Assembly (NCBI GenBank): GCA_001801515.1
Contig: MGXX01000005.1
Span: 1 to 38,408 of the forward strand
DNA length: 38,408 nt
Direction of reading: 5' to 3'
DNA from: Gammaproteobacteria bacterium RIFCSPHIGHO2_12_FULL_38_11
GTDB lineage: Bacteria; Pseudomonadota; Gammaproteobacteria; Coxiellales; Coxiellaceae
The notes beneath the pieces are model-generated. The model searched no databases, was not told the origin of the DNA, and worked only from the letters and a program-made list of their open reading frames with translations. Positions 25,575-34,014 of the stretch are shown piece by piece (position 1 is the stretch's first letter; each line of letters begins with the position of its first letter). The translations under genes and the position numbers were made by a program.

Positions 25575-26207
25575 ATGCGAGCATTTATTAACACACTTTG
25601 GCCAATTCATTGCTTATTATGTGATTCAATCTGCATTAATAAAAAATTCATTTGCAATGATTGTTATATTACCTTACCTATTTATAGCACAAGCACAAAT
25701 AATATCTGCAATACTTTGTCATTTGATAATACTTACGCTTTATTTAATTATGCCCCGCCAATATCTTCTTTAATTGCGAAATTAAAATTTCAAGGTGATT
25801 TATCCGTTGCAAAACTATTTTCACAATATTGGATCGATTATTTTTTAAATAAAAAATCATTGCCTGAGTTAATTATACCAGTGCCATTACATCATAAACG
25901 ATTAAAAGAACGGGGGTTTAATCAAGCGCTTGAAATCGCCAAACCGATTGGAAATTATTTTAAAATACCTGTTGACACAAAAAGCTGCGTTCGAATTAAA
26001 AATACGCAAGCGCAATCAAGTTTGACTGCTAAAAAAAGAATAAATAATGTGAGCAACGCTTTTAAATTAGATTATTCTATTTCCGTAAAACACGTCGCAA
26101 TTTTAGATGATGTGATGACAACAGGAAATACGGTTTCTGAAATGGGTTACCTGCTGAAAGAAGCAGGTATTGGAAGAGTGGATGTATGGTGTTGCGCAAG
26201 GGCGTAG
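25575..26207 (+). CDS. comF: ComF-family phosphoribosyltransferase-like competence protein
   Basis: ComF proteins act in DNA uptake during natural transformation, linked to the passage of single-stranded DNA into the cell. The 210 residues contain a partial zinc-finger region (CLLC, then CNDC), the phrase SLIAKLKFQGD, PVPLHHKRLKERGFNQALEI, and the PRPP-binding loop VAILDDVMTTGNTVSEMG. The second Cys pair of the finger found in most ComF proteins is reduced to a single Cys in NICN, and the protein is shorter than usual (about 230-240). No good ribosome site precedes ATG 25575. It converges on the L,D-transpeptidase with a 29-bp gap. Confidence 0.9.
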   Translation: MRAFINTLWPIHCLLCDSICINKKFICNDCYITLPIYSTSTNNICNTLSFDNTYALFNYAPPISSLIAKLKFQGDLSVAKLFSQYWIDYFLNKKSLPELIIPVPLHHKRLKERGFNQALEIAKPIGNYFKIPVDTKSCVRIKNTQAQSSLTAKKRINNVSNAFKLDYSISVKHVAILDDVMTTGNTVSEMGYLLKEAGIGRVDVWCCARA

Positions 26208-26236
26208 TATTCGCGGTGCAAGTTATTTCGTACATA

Positions 26237-27418
26237 TTACTTAAGGTCCCCATGATATATATCCCGCGCAAAATGCGCATGCCCAGTTTGATCAACCCAT
26301 GCGGTAATATACGTCACATAGACCGGCATTGGATTCCGCAATTGAATATATTTTGTTTCATACGTCGATAAATATTGATCTACTGATTCCTGATTTAAAT
26401 CCGAATTATCTGGATAAAAATATTGTACTAATGCCATCGAGTTTTCTAAACGTATACACCCCGAACTTTGTGCTCGGTCATTCAATGCAAACAGCGCTTT
26501 TGCAGGCGTATCGTGCATATAAATATCTTGATCATTGGCAAAAATAAATTTTATACGACCTAAAGGATTTTTATCACTTGGCGGTGCTGTTACTCGATAA
26601 GTAAAATTGCCAAGTGTTGCTGTCTGCCAATCGATGGTTGCAGGGCTAATTTCTGGCGCGTCTTTATTCCAATTTGCATATACCTTCATATCATAATGTT
26701 CATTCATATAATTCGAATTGTGCTGCATACCAGGAATAACATCCTGTGACAAAATTGTTTTGGGAATATTCCAGCTGGGATTAAAAACAATCGTCGTAAT
26801 AGTAGATGCCAATTCAGGGGTGGGACGCGAAGGTCGACCAACAACAACTTTCATATGCAATACATCTTCACCACCCTGTTCCACATGCATTTCATACTGT
26901 GGAACATTCACTTGAATATAACGACTATTTGCATCCTCAGGTAATTTCGCCCACGCATCCATGCTACGTACCAATTCGTAGAAACGCGTTTCAGGTGTGA
27001 TATTTAAGGCATTTAACGTATCTTGATTAATAATACCAGTCGGCTTCAAACCATTTTGTGATTGAAATTGGGCAACGCCATGCGCCAATGATGCTGTATA
27101 AGTTGTATCTTTTGACACAGAAACAACAGCAGGCATATCCTGAAGCGCTATCAATCGCTGATGAATAACGGGTATATAAGCATTATCTGAACCCACTTTT
27201 ATCGGTGTTTTTGTTTGAATGGGTTGCCAAGGCAGCTTTGCTGCATTCGAATAAATCGGCAAGGTTTCATAAATCCGCATGGCGGTTTTATTCGTAGTAT
27301 CAGGAGGATTCACTGAGGGTAACGACACACTATGTGATATAGACGGTGTTTTAGCGCAGCTGGATAACAAAAAAGCCAATACTAGGGATAAAAGTAACTT
27401 GTTCTGTTTGCGTGTCAT
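26237..27418 (-). CDS. L,D-transpeptidase lipoprotein (YcbB/LdtD-like)
   Basis: Cross-links peptidoglycan stems (or attaches proteins to them) by a cysteine mechanism in the periplasm. Start at 27418 is chosen because AAGGA lies 5 bp upstream and gives a perfect lipoprotein signal (LSLVLAFLLSSC, lipidated Cys). The 393 residues then hold a peptidoglycan-binding domain (about 75-145, VIHQRLIALQ to GIINQDTLNALN) and a YkuD catalytic domain with His302 in MHDTPAKALF, Arg315, and Cys321 in SSGCIRLE. The protein is smaller than E. coli LdtD (615) but keeps the same order of domains. Longer in-frame starts exist without ribosome sites. Confidence 0.92.
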   Translation of the reverse strand: MTRKQNKLLLSLVLAFLLSSCAKTPSISHSVSLPSVNPPDTTNKTAMRIYETLPIYSNAAKLPWQPIQTKTPIKVGSDNAYIPVIHQRLIALQDMPAVVSVSKDTTYTASLAHGVAQFQSQNGLKPTGIINQDTLNALNITPETRFYELVRSMDAWAKLPEDANSRYIQVNVPQYEMHVEQGGEDVLHMKVVVGRPSRPTPELASTITTIVFNPSWNIPKTILSQDVIPGMQHNSNYMNEHYDMKVYANWNKDAPEISPATIDWQTATLGNFTYRVTAPPSDKNPLGRIKFIFANDQDIYMHDTPAKALFALNDRAQSSGCIRLENSMALVQYFYPDNSDLNQESVDQYLSTYETKYIQLRNPMPVYVTYITAWVDQTGHAHFARDIYHGDLK

Positions 27419-27563
27419 AGACATCCTTATTTCGTACATATTCCTTATGCATGAGCTGAACTGACACTTTAGCCGTTTTCTAGAAAAATGCGAAGCACTA
27501 ATAGAAATACATGCCATTCTCTGATAGCGTTTAGGTGTTGCCAATGATTCCATGGAGGGAAAC

Positions 27564-29348
27564 ATGCGCAGAGACCCCGCATTTGAAAAAATGGTATTAG
27601 GGAGGTTGCTATTTCAAACCCTATCAACCGAAGCGATACCCTGCATTAGCGATGATTTACAAAACGAATTTAAACTCATCAAAAACGAAACAAAAAGTAC
27701 TGACCCTAATCGTGTAAAATTAGCATTAAAAACATTAGAACACATGCAATTTTACCAAGAAGTAAATTCTGCATTTAATACTATTGCTGATGAACAAATA
27801 AAAAATTCTAATGAAATGCAATCATTACATATAACGCCAGAACAACTTTGCTGCATCATTCATCAAGCCACTTATTTTAAAAAACAACTCTACCAACTGT
27901 GCCTTCTTAACGATATTGCATTACAAAAAAAATTAATCTATAGAAAAAATTCTACTCGCAAAGCATCTAGAGCATTGACAGAGTATCATTTTTTAAAATA
28001 TTATTCACTGAAATTTATTATTGAATTCTTAATGACACAACAGACCAATGAAAAAGTGAATGATGCGCTTGTAAAAATAAAACCTTTTGAATATATGTGG
28101 TGCGAAAATAAAAATAGTGCTACTGATCACTCAAACCTTTCTGTAATATTATTACTTAAAAAGTATTTATTTATTCAAACCATTGAAGATGATGCACCCA
28201 GCAATCCAAAATCCACTGAATTTTCTCAAATATTATTTAATGAGATTATTTATCAATTTTCTATAAAAGAAATATTAAATGAAGCAACGGATGATTATTA
28301 TGTATTTGAAAAACTTAAAATTGCGTTACAAAATAGACTTGAAATAAATCACAAGCTTTGTTTTAATTGTATAAAATTAGCGGATTACTTGGGTATCAAC
28401 CTACCCATCATTAACAATGTATTGCCCAAAGCCCTTATTGAAGTCGACAATGCACTGTCAAATGCAACATTTGAAGAAGAGCCATTTATTGCGCTAAAAA
28501 AAATATTTTTACAGCTCTATCAGCAATGGGCCTATCAAAACAAAAAGGAATACACAATTGACTATCATTCTGAAAACATACTCAATTTTAAAACAATAGC
28601 CGAATTAAAAAATTATCATTTAATTCATTATGAACATACAGTAGGATATGGATTATTATGGCGAGATAATTTTCACGATCGCTGTAATGCTTATTTAATG
28701 AGATTGTTTGAGATAGCGATTGCCGTTTATATGCTTTGCAGTCCACGTTGCTTCAATAGTAGCGCATGCAAAAGTATGCTAAAAAAAAGCAAAGAAATGA
28801 TTTCGATCTCAGACGCGCCAACCTCCAAGGAACCCTCTGCTGAGGTGTATGAATTTTTTTCTTTACTGAATCATAACGCTTATTGCATTAATATCACTCA
28901 AGAGGATGTCAATACCCATGCCTTATCACTTTGCTGTGAATTATTATTAAAGAAAAAGTATGGTCATATTGGCAATACACATAGTGCATTCCTATCTCTT
29001 GGACGAAAAAAAAATGAGCCCTCATTATATATCAAACTTCGAACATGCATGAAATTTATGTATGCATTAAAACGAGACCCGGTTAATCCAGGCGAAATCA
29101 TTCAATCTAAAAAAATAAAGCACCTCTTTAATGATCATGCACTGCCTGATGTCATTTCTGAATTAGAAAAATGGAGCCAAAAAACCAATTGTTTTTGCTT
29201 CACTGAAAAATCAACAAAAAGCGCGCTTGCCGCTAAAAGCACACTGGATTTTTTTGGTTCTATTCTACAAGAAGCAGGGCTAATAACCCCAACACCTAAA
29301 TCAACAAGCGCGGCTTATTTGTCTTTTGATCAAATAGTGATGACGTAG
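27564..29348 (+). CDS. Large helical protein of unknown function, effector-like
   Basis: I do not recognise this 594-residue protein. ATG 27564 is chosen because GGAGG at 27554-27558 precedes it; the earlier ATG at 27552 would place the site inside the gene. It lacks a signal peptide, is helical and Lys/Asn/Leu rich with many Cys, and has no clear membrane helix. Segments such as LRTCMKFMYALKRDPVNPGE and ENILNFKTIAELKNYHLIHY are distinctive but match nothing I know. The C-terminal region has KSTLDFFGS, weakly similar to STSVLSFFGN in the gene remnant at 30749-30886. It stands alone, divergent from the L,D-transpeptidase. Candidate secreted effector by composition and context only. Confidence 0.6.
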   Translation: MRRDPAFEKMVLGRLLFQTLSTEAIPCISDDLQNEFKLIKNETKSTDPNRVKLALKTLEHMQFYQEVNSAFNTIADEQIKNSNEMQSLHITPEQLCCIIHQATYFKKQLYQLCLLNDIALQKKLIYRKNSTRKASRALTEYHFLKYYSLKFIIEFLMTQQTNEKVNDALVKIKPFEYMWCENKNSATDHSNLSVILLLKKYLFIQTIEDDAPSNPKSTEFSQILFNEIIYQFSIKEILNEATDDYYVFEKLKIALQNRLEINHKLCFNCIKLADYLGINLPIINNVLPKALIEVDNALSNATFEEEPFIALKKIFLQLYQQWAYQNKKEYTIDYHSENILNFKTIAELKNYHLIHYEHTVGYGLLWRDNFHDRCNAYLMRLFEIAIAVYMLCSPRCFNSSACKSMLKKSKEMISISDAPTSKEPSAEVYEFFSLLNHNAYCINITQEDVNTHALSLCCELLLKKKYGHIGNTHSAFLSLGRKKNEPSLYIKLRTCMKFMYALKRDPVNPGEIIQSKKIKHLFNDHALPDVISELEKWSQKTNCFCFTEKSTKSALAAKSTLDFFGSILQEAGLITPTPKSTSAAYLSFDQIVMT

Positions 29349-29401
29349 CTTGTGGTAGCAAAGACAGATTATGCTTGTCAAGCAAGCAATCACTATAATC
29401 A

Positions 29402-29440
29402 TTGACAGTGAGAATTTTTAATTATATACTCTCACTGTTA
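29402..29440 (+). promoter_or_regulatory. Strong sigma-70 promoter overlapped by an operator-like dyad
   Basis: TTGACA (29402-29407) and TATACT (29425-29430) are 17 bp apart, close to consensus. TGACAGTGAGA (29403-29413) and TCTCACTGTTA (29430-29440) are inverted copies with one mismatch, covering the -35 and the end of the -10. A repressor bound there would block RNA polymerase. The transcript would start near 29437, leaving a short leader with GAGAGG before the ATPase start at 29454. Confidence 0.65.
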
Positions 29441-29453
29441 CTGAGAGGCTTAA

Positions 29454-30725
29454 ATGGATAAATCACTGCTCCTAGAAATTATTCATGAACAGGCACAAGA
29501 CCTAACCTCTCCACGCGTTAGTCATACACGACACGCACTGACAGAGTTACAGGCTGCCATCAAAAGCACTCAAATTGTAGTGATCACTGGCATTCGCCGC
29601 GGTGGCAAATCTACTTTATTACAGCAAATTTTAAAAACAGAATTTAAGAATAAGGCGTTTTATTTTAGTTTTGAAGACGAACGTTTATTGCAATTTACCG
29701 TTGAAGATTTCAGTTTACTACATGAAGCACTCACTGAATTTTACGGTGAACAAACAGCTTTTTTTTTAGATGAAATTCAAAATATTGCCCATTGGGAATT
29801 ATTTGTCAGGCGATTACATGATCGGGGAATGAAAGTATTTATTACCGGATCCAATGCCACTCTACTCAGCCAGGAATTAAGCACGCGATTAACCGGGCGC
29901 ACCATTCCCTATGCACTTTATCCTTTTTCATTTGGCGAATTTGTTGAATTTTCAATGCCCGAGTTAAAAGGAAAATCACCCAAAACGCCTGTTTCCCGCG
30001 GTTTATTTTCAAATGCATTTACTCGTTATTTAAAATCAGGTGGAATGCCACTGCACGTTATCAACCAAGAACGATTTTTATTAACACAGGTTTATGAAGA
30101 TATTCTCTATCGCGATATTATTTCGCGTTATAAAATCAATGATGAAAAATCAATACGTGAACTTTCACTGTATTTAGTAAGCCACGTTTCATCTCTATAT
30201 TCATACAATAAATTAAAAACCATGCTACATCTCGGCAGCATGAACACAGTTAAAAATTATATTCAGTATCTTGAAAACAGCTATTTATTTTTTTCAATAC
30301 GACGATTTTGTTATTCATTAAAGCAGCAACAGTTGGCACCAAAAAAAATTTACTGTATTGATTCCGCTATTATTGATGCATTATCATTTAAGTTTTCAGA
30401 CAATTTTGGTCACCTACTGGAAAATATTGTTTTTCTCGAATTAAAGCGTCGACAACAAGAAGTATATTATTATCATTCTGAAAGTGGTCTGGAAGTCGAT
30501 TTTATTGTGCGAGACGGTGTAAAAATCACAGCGCTGATCCAAGTATGGGCATCTCTAGATAACGACAACACACAAGCAAGAGAAGTGAATGCATTAATCG
30601 AGGCCATGAATGAAATGAAATTAACAACTGGCCTCATTTTAACGGCTAATACCAGTAAGACAATTAAAAAAGATGGTAAAATAATACATGTCCTACCTGT
30701 TTATCAATGGTTACTTTCAATATAG
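29454..30725 (+). CDS. Orphan AAA ATPase of the AAA_14/DUF4143 family
   Basis: A 423-residue ATP-binding protein. The N-terminal half is an AAA_14 domain with Walker A GIRRGGKST (46-54) and Walker B FFLDEIQ (Asp106, Glu107), followed by FITGSNATLLSQELSTRLTGR, a typical sensor region. The C-terminal half is DUF4143, related to restriction-endonuclease-like folds, with HLLENIVFLELKRR and SGLEVDFIVRDG (Glu and Asp of a possible PD-(D/E)xK core). These genes are widespread, often horizontally spread, and their job is unknown; defence or toxin roles have been suggested. It has a near-consensus promoter with an overlapping dyad and no partner gene on its strand. Confidence 0.92.
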   Translation: MDKSLLLEIIHEQAQDLTSPRVSHTRHALTELQAAIKSTQIVVITGIRRGGKSTLLQQILKTEFKNKAFYFSFEDERLLQFTVEDFSLLHEALTEFYGEQTAFFLDEIQNIAHWELFVRRLHDRGMKVFITGSNATLLSQELSTRLTGRTIPYALYPFSFGEFVEFSMPELKGKSPKTPVSRGLFSNAFTRYLKSGGMPLHVINQERFLLTQVYEDILYRDIISRYKINDEKSIRELSLYLVSHVSSLYSYNKLKTMLHLGSMNTVKNYIQYLENSYLFFSIRRFCYSLKQQQLAPKKIYCIDSAIIDALSFKFSDNFGHLLENIVFLELKRRQQEVYYYHSESGLEVDFIVRDGVKITALIQVWASLDNDNTQAREVNALIEAMNEMKLTTGLILTANTSKTIKKDGKIIHVLPVYQWLLSI

Positions 30726-30748
30726 CATCCTCACCTACTCCGTTTTTG

Positions 30749-30886
30749 TTACATCACACAACAGGATTTTGGTGGTTTTTTAGATTTCTCTTCTGCTACT
30801 TCATCTTTCCTATTTCCAAAAAAAGATAAAACAGATGTTGATCGACGCGCTTGCGCTGGCACATTTGAAAATGAATTTTCTGGCAC
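30749..30886 (-). pseudogene. 3' remnant of a gene ending in a CaaX-like box
   Basis: A 45-codon minus-strand stretch reads PENSFSNVPAQARRSTSVLS, then FFGNRKDEVAEEKSKKPPKS, and ends in Cys-Cys-Val-Met at the stop codon. A stop lies just upstream in the same frame, but a neighbouring frame is open over about 30890-30945 (KPKSGITISHKDDVLS), as if a longer gene was frameshifted and lost its 5' part. The Lys-rich segment followed by C-C-V-M fits a eukaryotic prenylation signal of the kind some Legionella effectors carry. It lies between two convergent ATPase genes. The 226-bp gap holds no other recognisable feature. Confidence 0.45.
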
Positions 30887-30951
30887 GAAAGCACATCATC
30901 TTTGTGTGATATTGTAATTCCAGATTTTGGCTTGGCAGAATTGATGAAAGT

Positions 30952-32091
30952 TTATGACAACTCACTTTCCCATAAGATAACATCGAGGTAATATTTCATC
31001 GCAGGATCTAATACACAGTAATAACCATCCTGACGAAAATAAATTAAATCTTTTTTTAATAGTACGTCTACAGATAATTGTGCGCTAGATGGAGAAATTT
31101 TTAATGGTCCAGCAAAATCAATGGATTGAATTTCCTTAGCAGGGGTTTTTGCCAATGCCGTTAATATTTTTCGTTGATTTACACTCAACCCCATCACATC
31201 ATGACTGATAATTTGCCGCTGCGTTTTAACGTACGTATGCCATGCGCCATCAACCGCTTCTACTGATAAAATATTATTTTTATCCCACAATATTTGACAC
31301 AAGACATTCATATAAAACGGATGTAATTCAGTATGAAAAAATATTTTCTCAAGTACATCATCTAAAATACTTTTTTTCCATTTTATTTTGGATAAATGAC
31401 GCAAATGATCGACATAAACTTGCTTTTCCATACGTTCAATATGAATTAATTGACACAATCGATACAAGGAACGTCCGCTGTCACCAAACATTTGTTCCAA
31501 TAATCCACGATTACTGCCTGAAAATACATAAACAATATATTCACTGCGTTCTACAGCATGGCGTATAGACGCTTCAATGGAATGATAATTTTTTAGTTGA
31601 CTAATCTGCTGAAATTCATCTAAAAAAATCACCGCTTGTTTTTTAAAATGCTTTGCGGTTTCATCTAATTTCAATAATGCATCTGTCATATCCTGCAATG
31701 GACTATTTGTTAAATGCAGTTTTAATTTTTGACCGAAAGCACCCAATGTAATTTCAGGTTTCATTTGCTTAAAAATCAACATTAATTTTTCACGCGCTTT
31801 GGTCAAATTGGGCAGTAATTCAATTGCTAATCGCCCAACTTTTTCAACAATTTGATCTCTGACATATTCAATATCGTAGGCGGCCAGCAAATCAATAGCA
31901 CAAGAATGAATCTTCATCTCATAGGCAACTTGCATCACCAAACTGGTTTTACCATAGCGCCTGGGCGCCATTAAAACGGTATGTTTGTTGGATTTTATGC
32001 GCTTAATCAAGATGTTGCGTTCTGCAACACGATTGATAAAGGCATCGCCCATCGCGATACCTTCAGGGAACATTTCTAAATTGTCACTCAT
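30952..32091 (-). CDS. Orphan AAA ATPase with C-terminal winged-helix region
   Basis: A 379-residue P-loop ATPase resembling the archaeal-type/STAND-like ATPase group. Walker A is MAPRRYGKTSL (41-51), Walker B is VIFLDEFQQ (Asp158, Glu159), and YVFSGSNRGLLEQMF is the sensor region. The last 80 residues (VNQRKILTALAKTPAKEIQS to SAQLSVDVLLKKDLIYF) look like a winged helix that could bind DNA. Function of the group is unknown. The ATG at 32091 lies within one arm of a 52-bp dyad, so its expression is probably regulated there, possibly by the protein itself through the winged helix. It follows lpdA on the same strand but has its own promoter. Confidence 0.88.
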   Translation of the reverse strand: MSDNLEMFPEGIAMGDAFINRVAERNILIKRIKSNKHTVLMAPRRYGKTSLVMQVAYEMKIHSCAIDLLAAYDIEYVRDQIVEKVGRLAIELLPNLTKAREKLMLIFKQMKPEITLGAFGQKLKLHLTNSPLQDMTDALLKLDETAKHFKKQAVIFLDEFQQISQLKNYHSIEASIRHAVERSEYIVYVFSGSNRGLLEQMFGDSGRSLYRLCQLIHIERMEKQVYVDHLRHLSKIKWKKSILDDVLEKIFFHTELHPFYMNVLCQILWDKNNILSVEAVDGAWHTYVKTQRQIISHDVMGLSVNQRKILTALAKTPAKEIQSIDFAGPLKISPSSAQLSVDVLLKKDLIYFRQDGYYCVLDPAMKYYLDVILWESELS

Positions 32092-32140
32092 CGCATATCT
32101 CTATATCACATAAGGTTATGTGATAGCAGTATATGCGATG
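32089..32140. promoter_or_regulatory. 52-bp two-tier palindrome covering ATPase promoter and start codon
   Basis: Outer arms CATCGCATAT (32089-32098) and ATATGCGATG (32131-32140), and inner arms TATCACATAA (32104-32113) and TTATGTGATA (32116-32125), are both perfect and share the same centre at 32114.5. The 5-nt spacers between tiers are equal in length but not complementary. The outer arms contain the ATG start on one side and half of the -10 on the other. Confidence 0.9.
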
Positions 32141-32156
32141 CTACTGTCGATGTAAA
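32128..32156 (-). promoter_or_regulatory. Candidate sigma-70 promoter for the winged-helix ATPase
   Basis: On the minus strand TTTACA (32156-32151) and TATACT (32133-32128) are 17 bp apart. The start point would be near 32121, inside the inner palindrome, leaving about 30 nt of leader. The -35 begins 6 bp past the lpdA stop codon. Confidence 0.6.
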
Positions 32157-32161
32157 TAGCA

Positions 32162-33592
32162 CTACTTCTCAGTCGTTTTCTTTTTAGGAAGATACAAATC
32201 CGTCACGCTACCCTCAAACACCTCAGCCGTCATCATAATCGATTCTGATAGTGTTGGATGCGGGTGAATGGTTAATGCAATATCTTCCACATCACAACCC
32301 ATTTCAATGGCCAATGTGATTTCACCAATTAATTCCCCCGCATTGACGCCAACAATAGCGCCACCGATAACACGATGTTTATCGTCAAATAATAGTTTGG
32401 TAAAACCTTCGGTGCGGTCGACAGATAATGCACGGCCAGATGCTGCCCAGGGAAATATGGCTTTTTCAACTTTCATGCCTTTCTCTTTTGCTTGCGTTTC
32501 CGTCACCCCCACCCAAGCAATTTCAGGATCTGTATACGCAACAGACGGAATACATTTTGCATCGAAATAATATTTTTTACCGGCAATCACTTCAGCTGCT
32601 AATCTACCTTCTGCAGATGCCTTATGTGCCAACATCGGATTTCCTACAATATCTCCAATCGCATAAATTCCGGCAACTGTTGTTTTCATTTGATTATCCA
32701 CTGCTATAAATCCGCGATCATCTACCTTAACACCGGCTTTTTCAGCGTCAATCAGTTTGCCATTGGGTTTACGACCAACCGCTACCAAAATACGATCATA
32801 CCGTTTTGGATTTTCTTCAGGTGCATTATCCCCTTCAAACGTAACGTATAATCCCTCTTTTTTAGCTTCTACTTTAGTAACACGCGTTTTTAGCATGATA
32901 TTTTTATAGCGTTTTTCAAGGCGTTTATGTAATGGTGCAACGACATCGCGATCAGCGCCTGCAATTAATTGATCCATCATTTCAACGATACTGATTTTTG
33001 CACCGAGGGCATGATAAACCGTTGCCATTTCTAAACCAATAATCCCACCACCTAAGACTAATAATTCTGCGTCAGGTTGTGCTAATTCTAATGCTGATGT
33101 GGAATCTAAAACACGTGGATCTTCAGGCACAAACGGCAATTTAACAGGCAATGATCCTGCTGCAATAATGCAATTATCAAAGGTGATTTCTGTTTTTTCT
33201 TTTCCGTTGTCAACGATAATTTTTTTCGCATCAACAAATTTCCCGTAACCTGAGACAATTTGCACTTGACGTTGTTTTGCCATCATTGTCAAACCACCGG
33301 TTAATTTTTTAATAATGGAATTTTTATAATCGCGAATTTTATCGATATTTAATTTGGGCTTGCCAAATTCAACGCCATGTAAAGATGCATCCGCTGCTTC
33401 ATCAATGATTTTTGCAATATGTAACAATGCTTTTGAAGGAATACAACCGACATTTAAACACACGCCGCCGATCACGTCATATCGCTCAATTAAAATTACT
33501 TTTTTACCTAAATCAGCCGCTCGAAAAGCAGCAGAATAACCGCCAGGACCACTTCCTAAAACAACTACTTCGGCATGTAATACATTACTCAT
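32162..33592 (-). CDS. lpdA: Dihydrolipoyl dehydrogenase (E3)
   Basis: Flavoprotein that reoxidises the dihydrolipoyl groups of the pyruvate and 2-oxoglutarate dehydrogenase complexes, passing electrons to NAD+. The 476 residues show the FAD loop VLGSGPGGYSAAFRAADLG, the redox-active disulfide Cys45-Cys50 in GGVCLNVGCIPSK, the NAD loop LVLGGGIIGLEMATVYHALG, the second FAD motif YAIGDIVG, and the catalytic His in IHPHPTLSES. AGAGG precedes the start. It would normally follow aceF directly; here 1.8 kb of other genes intervene, and the stop of the hepT toxin is 11 bp upstream, so lpdA is likely read on the toxin-antitoxin message or from an unseen internal promoter. Confidence 0.97.
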   Translation of the reverse strand: MSNVLHAEVVVLGSGPGGYSAAFRAADLGKKVILIERYDVIGGVCLNVGCIPSKALLHIAKIIDEAADASLHGVEFGKPKLNIDKIRDYKNSIIKKLTGGLTMMAKQRQVQIVSGYGKFVDAKKIIVDNGKEKTEITFDNCIIAAGSLPVKLPFVPEDPRVLDSTSALELAQPDAELLVLGGGIIGLEMATVYHALGAKISIVEMMDQLIAGADRDVVAPLHKRLEKRYKNIMLKTRVTKVEAKKEGLYVTFEGDNAPEENPKRYDRILVAVGRKPNGKLIDAEKAGVKVDDRGFIAVDNQMKTTVAGIYAIGDIVGNPMLAHKASAEGRLAAEVIAGKKYYFDAKCIPSVAYTDPEIAWVGVTETQAKEKGMKVEKAIFPWAASGRALSVDRTEGFTKLLFDDKHRVIGGAIVGVNAGELIGEITLAIEMGCDVEDIALTIHPHPTLSESIMMTAEVFEGSVTDLYLPKKKTTEK

Positions 33593-33603
33593 AATAAAAC
33601 CTC

Positions 33604-34014
33604 TTAATTTGCTTTTAAAATTTCTTGTATGAATTTTTCAAAATCCGTTAAATGATTTTCAACAACGTTCATGACCACGTTTAAATCAAGTGTTCGATAC
33701 TCATGTACAGCTATATTACGAAACCCGACCATGCCAATCATTATTTTACACATTTCCTGTGTAATGATTTTATGTTTATACAAAGACTCAAATAAATCTT
33801 TGGATTCTCTTGGGAGATCCAATGCTTTTTTGCGCACAATATGCGCCGCAATATCAATTGTTATTTGTATGGCACGCTGTAAATCCAATACCACAGAATT
33901 TTGTAAAATATAACTGTCTAAAAAAATTTCCCGCGCTTTTGGATAGGCATTCCGGATATTGATAATGCAATTTCTAATGGATCTACATTTATTTATGATA
34001 ATATCATTTTCCAT
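33604..34014 (-). CDS. hepT: HepT-like toxin (HEPN/DUF86)
   Basis: HEPN-fold ribonuclease toxin of the MntA-HepT type VII toxin-antitoxin systems. The 136 residues carry the active-site motif R-x4-H-x-Y as Arg99, His104, Tyr106 in FRNIAVHEY; the tyrosine is the residue the antitoxin AMPylates to silence the toxin in characterised pairs. The key residues are intact, so the toxin is potentially active. Its ATG follows the stop codon of mntA with no gap, as expected for translational coupling. It lies between the antitoxin and lpdA. Confidence 0.92.
   Translation of the reverse strand: MENDIIINKCRSIRNCIINIRNAYPKAREIFLDSYILQNSVVLDLQRAIQITIDIAAHIVRKKALDLPRESKDLFESLYKHKIITQEMCKIMIGMVGFRNIAVHEYRTLDLNVVMNVVENHLTDFEKFIQEILKAN

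Noticed and set aside
25492..25773. 93-codon plus-strand frame at the start of comF
   Set aside because: Hydrophobic shadow in another frame; the comF frame contains the Cys motifs and family phrases.
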